Below are positions 35,783 to 45,010 of a stretch of DNA of 64,000 bases, in pieces. The notes under the pieces were generated by a model. That model was given only the letters and a program-made list of their open reading frames with translations. It had not been told where the DNA came from and ran no database searches. Positions within the stretch are counted from its first letter, which is position 1. The number at the start of each line of letters is the position of its first letter. Both the position numbers and the translations under genes were made by a program. This DNA comes from Agrobacterium tumefaciens (GTDB lineage Bacteria > Pseudomonadota > Alphaproteobacteria > Rhizobiales > Rhizobiaceae), in assembly GCF_005221385.1 (NCBI RefSeq), contig NZ_CP039903.1, positions 992,001 to 1,056,000 on the forward strand, written 5' to 3'.

Positions 35783-36252
35783 ATGAGACATTGCAGAAGC
35801 TGATCATCCGCACGGCGCGCGAAGACGATCTCCCGGCGCTCGCCGCCATTTTTGCCGCCGACGAGATCGGCGGCCACGGCGACACCGCTGACGAATCGGC
35901 GCAGCCCGACTATCTCGCGGCCTTCCGCGCCATTGCAGCATCGCCAAGCGAAACACTCTATGTGGCGGAACTGGATGGCGAGGTGGTCGGCACCTTCCAG
36001 ACGGCCATCCTCACCAAGCTTGTCGGGCGAGGGGCGAAGTCCATGGTGATCGAGGCGGTACAGACACGGTCTGACATGCGCGGACGGGGCATCGGCGCGG
36101 TGATGATCAATTATTGCCTTGAGGAAGCCCGACGTCAGGGCCTGAACGCCGCGCAGCTCACCTCCAACATGGCCCGGTTGGATGCGCATCGCTTCTATGA
36201 GCGGCTGGGTTTTGAGAAGCGGCATTCAGGCTTCAGGATGAAGCTGAAATAG
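35779..36252 (+). CDS. GNAT family N-acetyltransferase (second of a pair)
   Basis: A 157-residue GNAT protein: LIIRTAREDDLPALAAIFAADE, the acetyl-CoA loop VQTRSDMRGRGIGAVMINYCL, and SNMARLDAHRFYERLGFEKRHSGFRMKL at the C-terminus. It overlaps the preceding acetyltransferase by ATGA. The GHGDTADESAQPDYLAAF segment is shared with a recognisable acetyltransferase subgroup, but the substrate is unknown. The 110 bases after it appear to hold the promoter of the NDUFA12-like gene. Confidence 0.9.
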   Translation: MNETLQKLIIRTAREDDLPALAAIFAADEIGGHGDTADESAQPDYLAAFRAIAASPSETLYVAELDGEVVGTFQTAILTKLVGRGAKSMVIEAVQTRSDMRGRGIGAVMINYCLEEARRQGLNAAQLTSNMARLDAHRFYERLGFEKRHSGFRMKLK

Positions 36253-36362
36253 CGCGGATATATCTCGAAATGCTGGACAATTGCCGTGAGGGGCGGCATA
36301 AGCATGTCTTGTGCCGTGCGATTTAAAATCGCTGCAGCGCATTCAAGCCCGAGGAACGGATA

Positions 36363-36761
36363 ATGAAGACTCTCCTGACGCAAATCTTCACCTGGTGGAA
36401 CGGCCAGACGATCGGAACGCGGTTTCACACCTGGCGTTTTGGCAAGAAAGTCGGACAGGATGAGTTGGGCAATACTTATTACGAAGGCGGCACCACTTCC
36501 TGGGGCATGCCGCGCCGCTGGGTGATCTATAATGGTTACGCGGAAGCCTCAGCCATTCCGCCGGGCTGGCATGGCTGGATGCATTACCGCACCGACGTGC
36601 CGCCAAGTCAGGAAAGCTACGTCGCGCGCGACTGGCAGAAGCCGCATCAGCCGAACCACACCGGCACGTCGAAGGCCTATCGCCCTCAAGGGTCGCTGGC
36701 TGTTGCCGGCGAGCGGCCGCGCGTGACCGGCGACTACGACGCCTGGACACCCGGCAACTGA
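36363..36761 (+). CDS. NADH:ubiquinone oxidoreductase accessory subunit, NDUFA12 family
   Basis: A 132-residue protein homologous to mitochondrial complex I accessory subunit NDUFA12 (B17.2), one of the few supernumerary subunits present in Alphaproteobacteria. Landmarks are FTWWNGQTIGTRFHTWRFGKKVGQDELGNTYYE, RRWVIYNGYAEASAIPPGWHGWMHYRTDVPP and the KPHQPNHTGT segment (named by their key W, G and Y residues). It has GAGGAAC before the ATG. DUF2155 and aat follow, as in other Rhizobiales. Confidence 0.92.
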   Translation: MKTLLTQIFTWWNGQTIGTRFHTWRFGKKVGQDELGNTYYEGGTTSWGMPRRWVIYNGYAEASAIPPGWHGWMHYRTDVPPSQESYVARDWQKPHQPNHTGTSKAYRPQGSLAVAGERPRVTGDYDAWTPGN

Positions 36762-36772
36762 GCCATTGTGAT

Positions 36773-36798
36773 GCGCGGTGTTGTGCAAAACACCGCGC
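36773..36798 (+). terminator. Strong hairpin after the NDUFA12-like gene
   Basis: Perfect 10-base stem GCGCGGTGTT/AACACCGCGC with a six-base loop, 11 bases after the stop codon. There is no T run, so it is either a terminator of the weak type or an mRNA-stabilising 3' hairpin. Confidence 0.5.
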
Positions 36799-36892
36799 TG
36801 ATATTCGGCCTCACCGGTTTTTGCCACATTCCGCCCTTACGCGTTGATCCGGTCGGCGTCTCGACACAGGCAAATATTTGGAGACATATCGT

Positions 36893-37330
36893 ATGAGGAA
36901 AATCACGCGGGATCGTTCTTTGCGTGCGCTGACAGTGTCGCTGTTTGCTGCGGTCTCTGCTGCCATCCTCATTTCACCCGTCTCCGCCGCCCGTCTGGAA
37001 AACCGCGTTGCGGTGTTTTCCGGCATCGACAAGATCACCGGCCGCATCACATCCTTTGATGTTTATATCGACGAGACGGTGCAATTCGGCGCGCTTCAGG
37101 TGACGCCAAAGGTCTGTTATTCCCGCGACCAGACGGAAACCCAGAAGATCGACGCTTTTGTCGAGGTCGATGAAATCACCCTCGACCGCAAGATCAAGCG
37201 GATTTTCACCGGCTGGATGTTCGCCGACAGCCCAGGCCTCAACGCCGTTGAGCACCCGATCTATGACGTCTGGCTGACGGGCTGCAAGCAGGACTCGGAA
37301 GTTCCGGCTCCCTCAACGGCAAGCAAATAA
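36893..37330 (+). CDS. DUF2155 family secreted protein
   Basis: A 145-residue protein with a signal peptide (basic start, then LTVSLFAAVSAAILISPVSAA) followed by the DUF2155 core: AVFSGIDKITGRITSFDVYIDETVQFGALQVTPKVCYSR and RIFTGWMFADSPGLNAVEHPIYDVWLTGCK, with two conserved Cys that may pair in the periplasm. The start at 36893 is chosen for GGAG at nine bases and for the signal peptide. Function is unknown; the gene is commonly placed near aat and acc genes in Alphaproteobacteria. Confidence 0.85.
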   Translation: MRKITRDRSLRALTVSLFAAVSAAILISPVSAARLENRVAVFSGIDKITGRITSFDVYIDETVQFGALQVTPKVCYSRDQTETQKIDAFVEVDEITLDRKIKRIFTGWMFADSPGLNAVEHPIYDVWLTGCKQDSEVPAPSTASK

Positions 37331-37345
37331 CTTTACGTAAAGTCT

Positions 37346-37960
37346 TCAGAATTGCAGGCTCGGCCGGTTGACGGCAAGGTCTAGCATTTTTGCATAGTCC
37401 TGCTTCGGCACATCGATGGCCCCGAATGTCTTGAGGTGTTCGGTGGTGAATTGTGTGTCGAGTAGCACAAAGCCGCTTGCCTTCAGCCGCTCCACCAGAT
37501 GCACGAGGCAAATCTTCGAGGCGTTGGTGCGACGGGAAAACATGCTTTCGCCGAAGAAGGCCGCCCCGAGCGACACGCCGTAAAGCCCGCCGACAAGTTC
37601 CTTGCCTTCCCAAGCCTCGACGCTGTGGGCATGGCCGATCTGGTGCAGTTCGGTGTAGAGCTTGCGAATGGTGGCGTTGATCCAGGTGCTCGGCCTGTCC
37701 GGCGCTGCGGCAGCGCAGCCAGCCATGACAGCTTCGAAGGCGGTGTTGAAGCGTATGTCGAACGGCTTCTTGCGAATCGCCTTGGCAAGGCTTTTGGAGA
37801 CGTGAAAATCATCGAGCGGGATGATGCCGCGTATCTCCGGCTCAACCCAGAAAAGCTCCGGATCATCAGCCGAATCGGCCATGGGAAAAAGGCCGGCGGA
37901 ATAGGCGCGCAGCAGAATATCGACTGTTATGCCGTTATTTCTGCTGCGCCGCCCAGCCAT
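37346..37960 (-). CDS. aat: Leucyl/phenylalanyl-tRNA-protein transferase
   Basis: Adds Leu or Phe to proteins with N-terminal Arg or Lys, marking them for ClpAP (N-end rule). The 204-residue protein shows [31 protein letters not shown], and the core [32 protein letters not shown]. It follows accC by six bases on the same strand and is co-transcribed with it. Confidence 0.95.
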   Translation of the reverse strand: MAGRRSRNNGITVDILLRAYSAGLFPMADSADDPELFWVEPEIRGIIPLDDFHVSKSLAKAIRKKPFDIRFNTAFEAVMAGCAAAAPDRPSTWINATIRKLYTELHQIGHAHSVEAWEGKELVGGLYGVSLGAAFFGESMFSRRTNASKICLVHLVERLKASGFVLLDTQFTTEHLKTFGAIDVPKQDYAKMLDLAVNRPSLQF

Positions 37961-37966
37961 ATCGTC

Positions 37967-39313
37967 TTAGTGAGACGCGTCACCGGCCAGATATTTTTCC
38001 AGCCAGTGAATATCGTAATCGCCGTTCAGAATATCCTCATTCTGGAGAAGATCCTGGAAAAGCGGCAGCGTGGTCTTGATGCCATCGACGACGAATTCGT
38101 CCAGCGCCCGACGCAGACGACGGATGCACTCGTCACGGTCACGACCGTGAACGATCAGCTTGCCGATCATGCTGTCGTAATAGGGCGGGATCTTGTAGCC
38201 CTGATATGCGCCCGAATCGACGCGCACGCCAAGCCCGCCCGGCGTGTGGAAATAGGTCAGCGTGCCCGGCGAGGGAACGAAGGTGCGCGGATCCTCGGCA
38301 TTGATACGGCATTCGATGGCATGGCCATGGAATTCGATATCCGCCTGCGTGACCGACAGACCCTGGCCCGAAGCGACCCTGATCTGCTCCTGCACGAGAT
38401 CCATGCCAGTGATCGCTTCCGTTACCGGGTGCTCCACCTGCAGACGGGTGTTCATTTCGATGAAATAGAACTCGCCATTTTCATACAGGAACTCAATGGT
38501 GCCGGCACCACGATATTTCAGCTTGCGCATGGCGTCGGCGCAAATCTCGCCGATCTTCATGCGCTGTTCGACCGTCAGCGCCGGCGAATTGGCTTCTTCC
38601 AGCACTTTCTGGTGGCGGCGCTGCAACGAGCAATCGCGCTCCCCAAGGTGAACGGCATTGCCTTCACCATCGCCGAAAACCTGCACTTCGATATGGCGCG
38701 GCTTGCCGAGGTATTTTTCCATGTAGACGGCATCGTTGCCGAAGGCGGCTGCCGCTTCGGAACGGGCAGTCGCAACCGCCTCTTCCAGATCGGCTTCGGT
38801 CTTCGCCACCTTCATGCCGCGACCACCGCCGCCCGCCGTCGCCTTGATGAGGACCGGGAAACCGATCGTCCGGGCGATTTCGAGCGCGTTTTCAGGCTTC
38901 ACTTCACCGTCGGAGCCGGGAACCACGGGAATACCGAGTTCCTGCGCCGTCTGCTTGGCGGTGATCTTGTCGCCCATGATGCGGATATGTTCGGCGGTCG
39001 GCCCGATGAAGGTGATGCCGTGCGCGTCGAGAATATCGGCGAATTTGGCATTTTCCGACAGGAAGCCGTAACCGGGATGAACGGCGTCCGCACCGGTGAT
39101 TTCGCAGGCCGCAACGATCTGGTGGATGTTGAGGTAGCTGTCACGCGAGGGCGGCGGGCCGATGCACACGCTTTCGTCGGCAAGGCGCACATGCATCGCA
39201 TCCGCGTCGGCCGTGGAGTGCACGGCGACAGTCGGAATGCCAAGCTCTTTTGCGGCACGCAGGACACGCAACGCGATCTCGCCACGGTTGGCTATGAGGA
39301 TCTTCGAAACCAT
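37967..39313 (-). CDS. accC: Acetyl-CoA carboxylase, biotin carboxylase subunit
   Basis: Carboxylates the biotin on AccB with ATP and bicarbonate, the first step of fatty-acid synthesis. The 448-residue protein has the N-terminal [22 protein letters not shown], the ATP-grasp glycine loop [13 protein letters not shown], and the catalytic [14 protein letters not shown] with CRINAEDP. The length equals E. coli AccC within a residue. It lies 12 bases after accB. Confidence 0.97.
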   Translation of the reverse strand: MVSKILIANRGEIALRVLRAAKELGIPTVAVHSTADADAMHVRLADESVCIGPPPSRDSYLNIHQIVAACEITGADAVHPGYGFLSENAKFADILDAHGITFIGPTAEHIRIMGDKITAKQTAQELGIPVVPGSDGEVKPENALEIARTIGFPVLIKATAGGGGRGMKVAKTEADLEEAVATARSEAAAAFGNDAVYMEKYLGKPRHIEVQVFGDGEGNAVHLGERDCSLQRRHQKVLEEANSPALTVEQRMKIGEICADAMRKLKYRGAGTIEFLYENGEFYFIEMNTRLQVEHPVTEAITGMDLVQEQIRVASGQGLSVTQADIEFHGHAIECRINAEDPRTFVPSPGTLTYFHTPGGLGVRVDSGAYQGYKIPPYYDSMIGKLIVHGRDRDECIRRLRRALDEFVVDGIKTTLPLFQDLLQNEDILNGDYDIHWLEKYLAGDASH

Positions 39314-39325
39314 GCTGAACCGCCT

Positions 39326-39811
39326 TTATTCGATGACCACGAGGGCTTCGCCATACTCCACGGGCTGTGCGTCGTTGACGACGATTTCCACGACCTTGCC
39401 GGACTTGGGAGCCGGAATCTGGTTCATGGTCTTCATGGCTTCGACGATGAGGATGGTCTGGCCTTCCTTGACGGTCGCGCCCACTTCGATGAAGGGACGG
39501 GCGCCCGGAGCAGGCGACAGGTAGACAGTGCCGACCATCGGCGAGGAAACGGTGTTGGCCGGGTTGCGGGCCGGTGCTGCGGAGGCCGCAGGTGCTGCCG
39601 GCGCGGCGATTGTCGGTGCCGCGGCGGGAGCAGCTGCCGGCACGGCGTAAGGGGCGGGCGCCGCGTAAACCGGGGCGGGCGGCGCAGCGCGGGAAACGCG
39701 GATGCGCAGGTCGTCCTGCTCCACTTCGATTTCCGAAAGGTCGGTGTCGTTGAGGATATTCGCGAGCTCGCGGATCAGTTCCTTGTCGATACCCTGTTTC
39801 TTTTCAGACAT
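39326..39811 (-). CDS. accB: Acetyl-CoA carboxylase, biotin carboxyl carrier protein
   Basis: Carries the biotin shuttled between AccC and the carboxyltransferase. The 161-residue protein has an N-terminal helical domain ([20 protein letters not shown]), an Ala/Pro-rich linker (residues ~42-82), and the biotinyl domain with the acceptor Lys127 in [10 protein letters not shown] (Thr follows where many bacteria have Met). It is 25 bases downstream of aroQ and upstream of accC in one operon. Confidence 0.96.
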   Translation of the reverse strand: MSEKKQGIDKELIRELANILNDTDLSEIEVEQDDLRIRVSRAAPPAPVYAAPAPYAVPAAAPAAAPTIAAPAAPAASAAPARNPANTVSSPMVGTVYLSPAPGARPFIEVGATVKEGQTILIVEAMKTMNQIPAPKSGKVVEIVVNDAQPVEYGEALVVIE

Positions 39812-39836
39812 GACAAACCCTATTCTTTGTTTCTTT

Positions 39837-40274
39837 TTATGCCGTGATGTTTTTCAGCGCGTGAAGCGCCATGATATATCCGTATGGTCCAAAACCGCAG
39901 ACCATGCCCTTCGCTGCAGGTGATACCATCGATTTGTGACGGAACTCTTCGCGGGCGTGGATGTTGGAAATATGCACTTCCACGACAGGCGTGGAAATCG
40001 CACGAATAGCGTCATGCAACGCGATAGAGGTGTGGCTGTAAGCGCCGGGATTGATGACGACGCCTGCCGCCCGCTCACCCGCCTCGTGCAACCAGTCCAC
40101 AAGCACGCCTTCGTGGTTGGACTGGCGGAATTCCACTGCGAAACCGAGATCGGCACCGGCTTGAAGACAATCATTCTCGATGTCCTTCAGCGTCTTGCCA
40201 CCATAGATACCCGGTTCCCTTTTTCCCAGCATGTTGAGATTGGGGCCGTTGATGACGATGATGATATTGCTCAT
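39837..40274 (-). CDS. aroQ: 3-dehydroquinate dehydratase, type II
   Basis: Third step of the shikimate pathway. The 145-residue protein has [18 protein letters not shown] (with the catalytic Tyr), [34 protein letters not shown] with the catalytic His, and GFGPYGY. It heads the aroQ-accB-accC-aat run. Confidence 0.96.
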   Translation of the reverse strand: MSNIIIVINGPNLNMLGKREPGIYGGKTLKDIENDCLQAGADLGFAVEFRQSNHEGVLVDWLHEAGERAAGVVINPGAYSHTSIALHDAIRAISTPVVEVHISNIHAREEFRHKSMVSPAAKGMVCGFGPYGYIMALHALKNITA

Positions 40275-40327
40275 TCAAGTTTCCATAAGAAAATCAGCGA
40301 CAGCTATAGACTGCGCAGCCGCCAAGG

Positions 40328-40392
40328 AAAAGCCCCCGCAAGCCGGAAAGCGCCGGCTTGCCCGGCATCTCACAGGGAATGCAGGGGCTTTT
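40328..40392. terminator. Two-tier stem-loop between aroQ and the DsbA-like gene
   Basis: Outer arms AAAAGCCCC (40328-40336) and GGGGCTTTT (40384-40392) enclose an inner perfect hairpin GCAAGCCGG/CCGGCTTGC (40338-40361). On the plus strand six T end it; on the minus strand it also ends in CTTTTCC. It could terminate the DsbA-like transcript, act as an aroQ leader, or end a plus-strand small RNA. Confidence 0.45.
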
Positions 40393-40400
40393 TTAAGCAT

Positions 40401-40499
40401 CCGACCGAAAAGTGTCTTGCGGTTTTCAGACAATCCGATGTTCGAACAAAAACTTGGAGCGGCGGGACCGATTCCGATTTATCGCCCACCGCTCTAAAA
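40401..40499. repeat. Interspersed repeat of Agrobacterium type, with a terminal hairpin
   Basis: A 99-base stretch of a kind that recurs between genes in Agrobacterium (recognised from memory). It contains GAGCGGCGGG (40457-40466) facing CCCACCGCTC (40485-40494), one mismatch. On the minus strand the hairpin is followed by CAAGTTTTTG, so it probably also serves as the terminator of the DsbA-like gene, whose stop is next to it. Confidence 0.5.
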
Positions 40500-40500
40500 A

Positions 40501-41268
40501 TCACGAGCAGGTGGCTTTTCCACAGCTGCGCATATTGGCGATTTTTTCCTTCAGCGGGTCCGCACCAACAGCACCGAAAACCGCCTCGTCGCCGACGATA
40601 TAGGACGGTGTTCCGGTAATGCCGAGGCTGGTTGCCAGCTTGTACGTTTCCTGCACCTGCGCGTCATTGGGGTTTTCCGCCATCGACTTGCGGATGTCGG
40701 CTTCCTTGAGGCCGAGCGCGGTGGCGACTTCCATGGCGCTGTCCTCGTTCGCGCGCCCGCGACCACCAAGCAGGGTGCGCTGGAATTCGGGGTACTTGGC
40801 CGGAGCAAGCAGTTTCACGGCATTGGAAACGCGATGAGCGGCAACCGATTCCGGCCCGAGGATGGGAAATTCCTTGAGGACGACGCGCACCTTCTTGTCG
40901 CCCTTCAAAATTGCGTCCATATCGCCCATGGCGCGTTTGCAGTAACCGCAATTATAGTCGAAGAACTCGACCAGCGTCACATCGCCATCCGGATTGCCGA
41001 GCGCCAGATCGTATTTCGATTCGAAGATGGTCTTCTTGTTGTCGGCAACGGCTTCTGCCGCCTTGGCGTTACGGGCCGCATATTGCTTGCGTTCAAGCGC
41101 GTCCTGAACCTCAAGCATGATCTCGGGGTTCTCGATCAGATATTGCTTGATGAATTCGCCCATTTCCTTTTTCTGCTCGGCATCCAGAGCATGAGCGGGC
41201 AGAGACGCGAAAACCGTCGAAAGGGCCGTCACGCTGGCGAGAAGGGTTGAACGGAGAAGATGCGCCAT
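40501..41268 (-). CDS. Secreted DsbA-family thiol oxidoreductase
   Basis: A periplasmic thioredoxin-fold protein of the DsbA/DsbG type (disulfide formation or repair). The 255-residue form from the ATG at 41268 starts with a signal peptide (LLRSTLLASVTALSTVFASLPAHA). A helical N-terminal segment follows, then the thioredoxin motif FFDYNCGYCKRA with the CGYC active site and the cis-Pro loop ITGTPSYIVGD. An ATG four codons upstream (41280) is less likely because GAGGACC lies between them as the ribosome binding site. The closest group is Scs/BdbD-like DsbA proteins. Confidence 0.88.
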   Translation of the reverse strand: MAHLLRSTLLASVTALSTVFASLPAHALDAEQKKEMGEFIKQYLIENPEIMLEVQDALERKQYAARNAKAAEAVADNKKTIFESKYDLALGNPDGDVTLVEFFDYNCGYCKRAMGDMDAILKGDKKVRVVLKEFPILGPESVAAHRVSNAVKLLAPAKYPEFQRTLLGGRGRANEDSAMEVATALGLKEADIRKSMAENPNDAQVQETYKLATSLGITGTPSYIVGDEAVFGAVGADPLKEKIANMRSCGKATCS

Positions 41269-41435
41269 ATCGGTCCTCATTACTGTGCGGTCAGTGCTTC
41301 ATGAATATCATGATGGCAATTACCTTACTTTAAGCCAAATGCCATACGGCAAAAATAGTTGTCCGCATTATGGTCGCATGATTGTGAAGATTGTGATTCT
41401 GCGGCAAGTCTGCGAAATACGGTTCAGGAAAGAGC

Positions 41436-42599
41436 ATGCCCTTGATTACGATGTCGAAGCGGAGCGCAGTCGAACCCTTTCACGCCATGGATATCCTGGC
41501 GGAAGCGAACCGGCGCAGGCAGGCGGGGCGCCCCGTCATTTCCATGGCTGTTGGACAGCCCTCCCATCCAGCGCCGAAGGCGTCGCTCGAGGCGGCTGAG
41601 GCCGCGCTGAAGCACGGGCGCATCGGTTATACCGACGCGCTGGGCCTGCGTGAATTGCGGGAAGCGATTGCCGGCCATTACCGGCTGCGCCATCAGGTGG
41701 CTATCGATCCGGCCCGCATTGCCGTAACGACAGGTTCTTCCGCCGCCTTCAATCTCGCCTTCCTCAGCCTCTTCGACGCGGGTGATCATGTCGCGATCGC
41801 AAGGCCCGGTTATCCGGCCTATCGCAATATTCTGAAGGCACTCGGCCTGAATGTGGTCGAAGTGCCGGTTACGGCCGAAACCGGCTATACGCTGACGCCC
41901 GCCAGTCTGGAACGGGCGGAAGCCAAAGCCGGCTGCAAGCTGAAAGGCGTGCTTCTGGCAAGCCCGGCCAATCCGACCGGCACCGTCACCGGCCGCGACG
42001 CGCTGAAACGGCTCGCCAGCTATTGCGAAAGCCGCGACATGGCTTTCATCTCCGACGAGATCTACCACGGCCTCACCTTTGTCGGCGAAGAGACGAGCGC
42101 GCTTGAAATCACCGATAGTGCGGTGATCATCAATTCTTTCTCGAAATATTACTGCATGACCGGCTGGCGCATCGGCTGGATGGTGCTGCCCGAAAATCTG
42201 GTCCGCCCGGTCGAATGTCTGGCCCAGAGCCTATATATCTCACCGCCGGAACTGTCGCAGCTTGCCGCGACCGCAGCCTTTTCTGCGGCGGAGGAACTGG
42301 ATGTCTACAGGGAAAGCTATCGCACCAACCGCGATTTCCTGATGGCGCGCCTGCCGGAAATCGGCCTGCCGCTGGCGTCGCCCATGGATGGGGCGTTTTA
42401 CGCCTATGTCGATACCAGCCGCTTTTCCAATGACAGCATGGATTTCGCCAGGCGCATGCTGGCGGAAATCGACGTGGCGGCGACGCCGGGCATGGATTTC
42501 GACCCGGAGGAGGGCCACCGCGCACTCCGCATTTCCTATGCGGGCTCGGTGTCTGACATCGCCGAGGCGGTGGGACGCATTGCCGGCTGGCTGAAATAA
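41436..42599 (+). CDS. Class I/II pyridoxal-phosphate aminotransferase
   Basis: A 387-residue cytoplasmic aminotransferase of fold type I. Landmarks are the N-terminal SKRSAVEPFHAMDILAEANRR, PSHPAPKA, GSSAAFNLAFLSLF, SPANPTGTV, SDEIYHGLTF, the PLP-lysine in NSFSKYYCMTGWRIGW, and the carboxylate-binding Arg near LRISYAGS. It has GGAAAG before the ATG. The substrate cannot be fixed; the MalY/AspC-like layout suggests an aromatic or aspartate-type amino acid. It is convergent with the ArsR-like regulator. Confidence 0.9.
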   Translation: MPLITMSKRSAVEPFHAMDILAEANRRRQAGRPVISMAVGQPSHPAPKASLEAAEAALKHGRIGYTDALGLRELREAIAGHYRLRHQVAIDPARIAVTTGSSAAFNLAFLSLFDAGDHVAIARPGYPAYRNILKALGLNVVEVPVTAETGYTLTPASLERAEAKAGCKLKGVLLASPANPTGTVTGRDALKRLASYCESRDMAFISDEIYHGLTFVGEETSALEITDSAVIINSFSKYYCMTGWRIGWMVLPENLVRPVECLAQSLYISPPELSQLAATAAFSAAEELDVYRESYRTNRDFLMARLPEIGLPLASPMDGAFYAYVDTSRFSNDSMDFARRMLAEIDVAATPGMDFDPEEGHRALRISYAGSVSDIAEAVGRIAGWLK

Positions 42600-42615
42600 G
42601 TCAGCTCACACGGGA

Positions 42616-43299
42616 TCAGGCGGGCGTGCAGCCGAAGGTGCTGTTGAACGCCTTTTCACCCTTTGTCGTGAAGGTCAGCACGCGGCCATTTCCGCGCCGC
42701 AGCCAGTCGCGCTCACGCATGGCGTCGAGCAGCGATGCGCCAAGCCCGCCGCCGAGGTGATGCCGGCGCTCGCTCCAGTCCAGGCAATGCAGGCAGACCG
42801 GGCGGCGTGCTTTTTCGAGCGGCGAAAGATCGATGCCGAAGCTGGAGAAAAAGTCGCGTCCGCTATCCGTCAGCACGGGATCGTCACCCTGCGTCACGAA
42901 CCCGTTCGCGGTTATGGCCGCAAGCAGTGCCACGCCGCTTTCCCCGGCCAGATGATCGTAACAGATGCGCGCTTCCCGCAGCGCCTTGTCCTTCGGTCCG
43001 GTGCGGACACGCACCGCGCCGGTGCGCTGGGCAAGTCCCATCAATGCTTCCAGAACCTGCGCCACATCCTCGTCGGAAAGACGGAAATAACGATGACGCC
43101 CCTGTTTTTCCGCCTTCAGCAGCTGGGCATCGGAGAGTTTCGACAGGTGCCCGCTGGCGGTCTGCAGGGTGACACCGGCGGCCTCGGCAAGCTCGCTTGC
43201 CGTCAGCGCGCGTCCATCCATCAGCGCCGTCAAGATGTTGGCGCGGGCAGGGTCGCCGATCAGGGCGGCGACATTGGCGATCAGGGGTCCGTCTTTCAT
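42616..43299 (-). CDS. ArsR-family winged-helix regulator with C-terminal domain
   Basis: A 227-residue regulator. The N-terminal ~95 residues are an ArsR-type winged helix (LIGDPARANILTALMDGRALTASELAEAAG, TLQTASGHLSKLSDAQLLKAEKQGRHRYFRL). The C-terminal half is a second domain with Cys and His (RRPVCLHCLDWSERRHHLGG) that could bind a ligand or metal. It is divergent from the NIPSNAP-ABM-SDR genes and is their likely repressor. Confidence 0.88.
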   Translation of the reverse strand: MKDGPLIANVAALIGDPARANILTALMDGRALTASELAEAAGVTLQTASGHLSKLSDAQLLKAEKQGRHRYFRLSDEDVAQVLEALMGLAQRTGAVRVRTGPKDKALREARICYDHLAGESGVALLAAITANGFVTQGDDPVLTDSGRDFFSSFGIDLSPLEKARRPVCLHCLDWSERRHHLGGGLGASLLDAMRERDWLRRGNGRVLTFTTKGEKAFNSTFGCTPA

Positions 43300-43374
43300 A
43301 GTTCGATGATAGCCGAAGCATTGACGTGAGGCAATGGCTTAAACAGGAGGGACAGAAACACGAGGAGAAAGACG

Positions 43375-43698
43375 ATGTTGACCTGTTTCATTCGTTACGA
43401 GATCGACCCTTTCAAGGTCGACGCCTTCGACCAATATGCCCGCAGCTGGGGAGAGGTGATACCGCGCTGCGGGGCCGATCTCATCGGTTATTACGCGCCG
43501 AAGGAGGGATCGAGCACGATCGCTTACGGTGTCTACAATATTGAAAACCTCGCCGCATACGAGGCCTACAGGGCGCGGCTCGCCGCCGACCCGGCAGGGC
43601 GCGAGAATTATGAATTCGCCCGCCGCGAGCAATTCATCCGTCGTGAGGACAGGCTTTTCCTGCGGCTTGCCTCCGCTCCCCATGCCGGAGGTGAATGA
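43375..43698 (+). CDS. NIPSNAP family protein
   Basis: A 107-residue ferredoxin-like-fold protein of the NIPSNAP family: LTCFIRYEIDPFKVDAFDQYARSW, LIGYYAPKEGSSTIAYGVY and YEAYRARLAADP. Function is unknown; such proteins often accompany oxygenases. AGGAG precedes the ATG. It overlaps the next gene by ATGA. Confidence 0.85.
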   Translation: MLTCFIRYEIDPFKVDAFDQYARSWGEVIPRCGADLIGYYAPKEGSSTIAYGVYNIENLAAYEAYRARLAADPAGRENYEFARREQFIRREDRLFLRLASAPHAGGE

Positions 43699-44063
43699 TG
43701 ATCGCCGTCATCTTCGAGGTCTTTCCGGCCGAGGGCGAGAAACAGCATTATCTTGATATCGCCGCCAGCCTGCGCTCTGAACTGGAAACCATTGATGGCT
43801 TCGTGTCGGTTGAGCGGTTTCAGAGCATCAGCAATCCTGACAAGATGCTCTCTTTGTCGTTCTTCCGGGATGAGGAGGCGGTGAAGGCATGGCGCAACAC
43901 CGCGCCGCATCGCGCAGCGCAGGCCATGGGACGCTCCGGCGTCTTTTCCAATTACCGCCTGCGTATCGCCTATGTGATGCGCGACTACGGTCTGCGGGAG
44001 AGGGAGGAGGCTCCGCCGGACAGCAGATACGTTCATTCGGCGGATGTGGAAGTGCCGCGCTGA
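43695..44063 (+). CDS. Antibiotic-biosynthesis-monooxygenase (ABM) domain protein
   Basis: A 122-residue protein with the ABM dimeric ferredoxin-like fold: IAVIFEVFPAEGEKQHYLDIAASLRSELETIDGFVSVERFQS and the FFRDEEAVKAWRNTAPHRAAQAMGR segment, which carries the His of the family. Heme-degrading and quinol-type monooxygenases share this fold; the substrate is unknown. It is translationally coupled to the NIPSNAP gene. Confidence 0.85.
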   Translation: MMIAVIFEVFPAEGEKQHYLDIAASLRSELETIDGFVSVERFQSISNPDKMLSLSFFRDEEAVKAWRNTAPHRAAQAMGRSGVFSNYRLRIAYVMRDYGLREREEAPPDSRYVHSADVEVPR

Positions 44064-44208
44064 CACGCCGCCAGCATCAGTTTTTCTTCACGCGGACCCA
44101 AGGCTTTCTGGTTCGAACTTGTTTCCGAAACCCGCTATAGATGAGGCGGTTCAAGCATGGAGAAGGATCGCTACGCGGCGGTTCACCGGATTGGAAATGG
44201 AGAAAACG

Positions 44209-44913
44209 ATGTCGGCAGAAAAAGTGGCTATTGTAACGGCGGGTGGCAGCGGCATGGGTGCCGCCGTGGCGAAACGTCTGGCCGCGGACGGCTACAAGCT
44301 CGCGATCCTGTCGTCTTCGGGGAAAGGGGAAGCGCTGGCGCAGGAACTGGGCGGCATCGGCGTCACCGGCTCCAACCAGTCCAATGACGATCTCCAGCGC
44401 CTCACGGATCTGACGCTCGAAAAATTCGGCCGTATCGATGTGTTGGTCAACAGCGCCGGGCATGGCCCGCGCGCCTCCATCCTCGATATTACCGACGAGC
44501 AATGGCATACGGGTCTCGACGTCTATCTGCTGAACGTCATCCGCCCGACACGGATTATCGCTCCGGTCATGGTGAAGCAGAAGGCGGGCGCGATCGTCAA
44601 CATCTCCACCGCCTGGGCCTTCGAGCCGAGCAGCATGTTCCCGACATCGGCCGTCTTCCGCGCCGGCCTTGCCTCCTACACCAAGATTTTTTCCGATACC
44701 TATGCGGCCGACAATGTGCGCATGAACAACGTCCTGCCCGGCTGGATCGACAGCCTGCCTGCCACGGAAGAACGCCGTCAGGGCGTGCCGATGCAGCGTT
44801 ATGGGAAAAGCGAGGAGATCGCCGCCACCGTGGCGTTCCTCGCATCTGAGGGGGCAGGGTACATCACCGGTCAGAATATCCGCGTCGATGGCGGACTGAC
44901 GCGGTCTGTGTGA
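44209..44913 (+). CDS. SDR-family protein with altered active site
   Basis: A 234-residue Rossmann-fold protein of the short-chain dehydrogenase family. It has a TAGGSGMG dinucleotide loop (residues 10-17), NSAGHG and IVNIST, with Ser133 in the catalytic-Ser position. At the YxxxK position it reads PTSAVFRAGLAS, so the catalytic Tyr and Lys appear to be replaced (Thr146 and Phe150/Arg151). It may therefore not be a normal oxidoreductase. The ATG at 44209 has TGGAG at seven bases; the frame is open upstream to 44044. It belongs to the cluster controlled by the divergent ArsR-like gene. Confidence 0.88.
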   Translation: MSAEKVAIVTAGGSGMGAAVAKRLAADGYKLAILSSSGKGEALAQELGGIGVTGSNQSNDDLQRLTDLTLEKFGRIDVLVNSAGHGPRASILDITDEQWHTGLDVYLLNVIRPTRIIAPVMVKQKAGAIVNISTAWAFEPSSMFPTSAVFRAGLASYTKIFSDTYAADNVRMNNVLPGWIDSLPATEERRQGVPMQRYGKSEEIAATVAFLASEGAGYITGQNIRVDGGLTRSV

Positions 44914-45010
44914 GGGTTCAGGCATAACAAACGGTGTCTACGCCGACGGCAAAAGTGCCCTTATATGGCGCTCGCGTTGGGTAGTTCCGGGCCTCTCTCC
45001 ACATCGTCGC

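Noticed and set aside
37499..39847. 782-codon open frame opposite aat, accC and accB
   Set aside because: It crosses three recognised minus-strand genes, so it is an antisense shadow.
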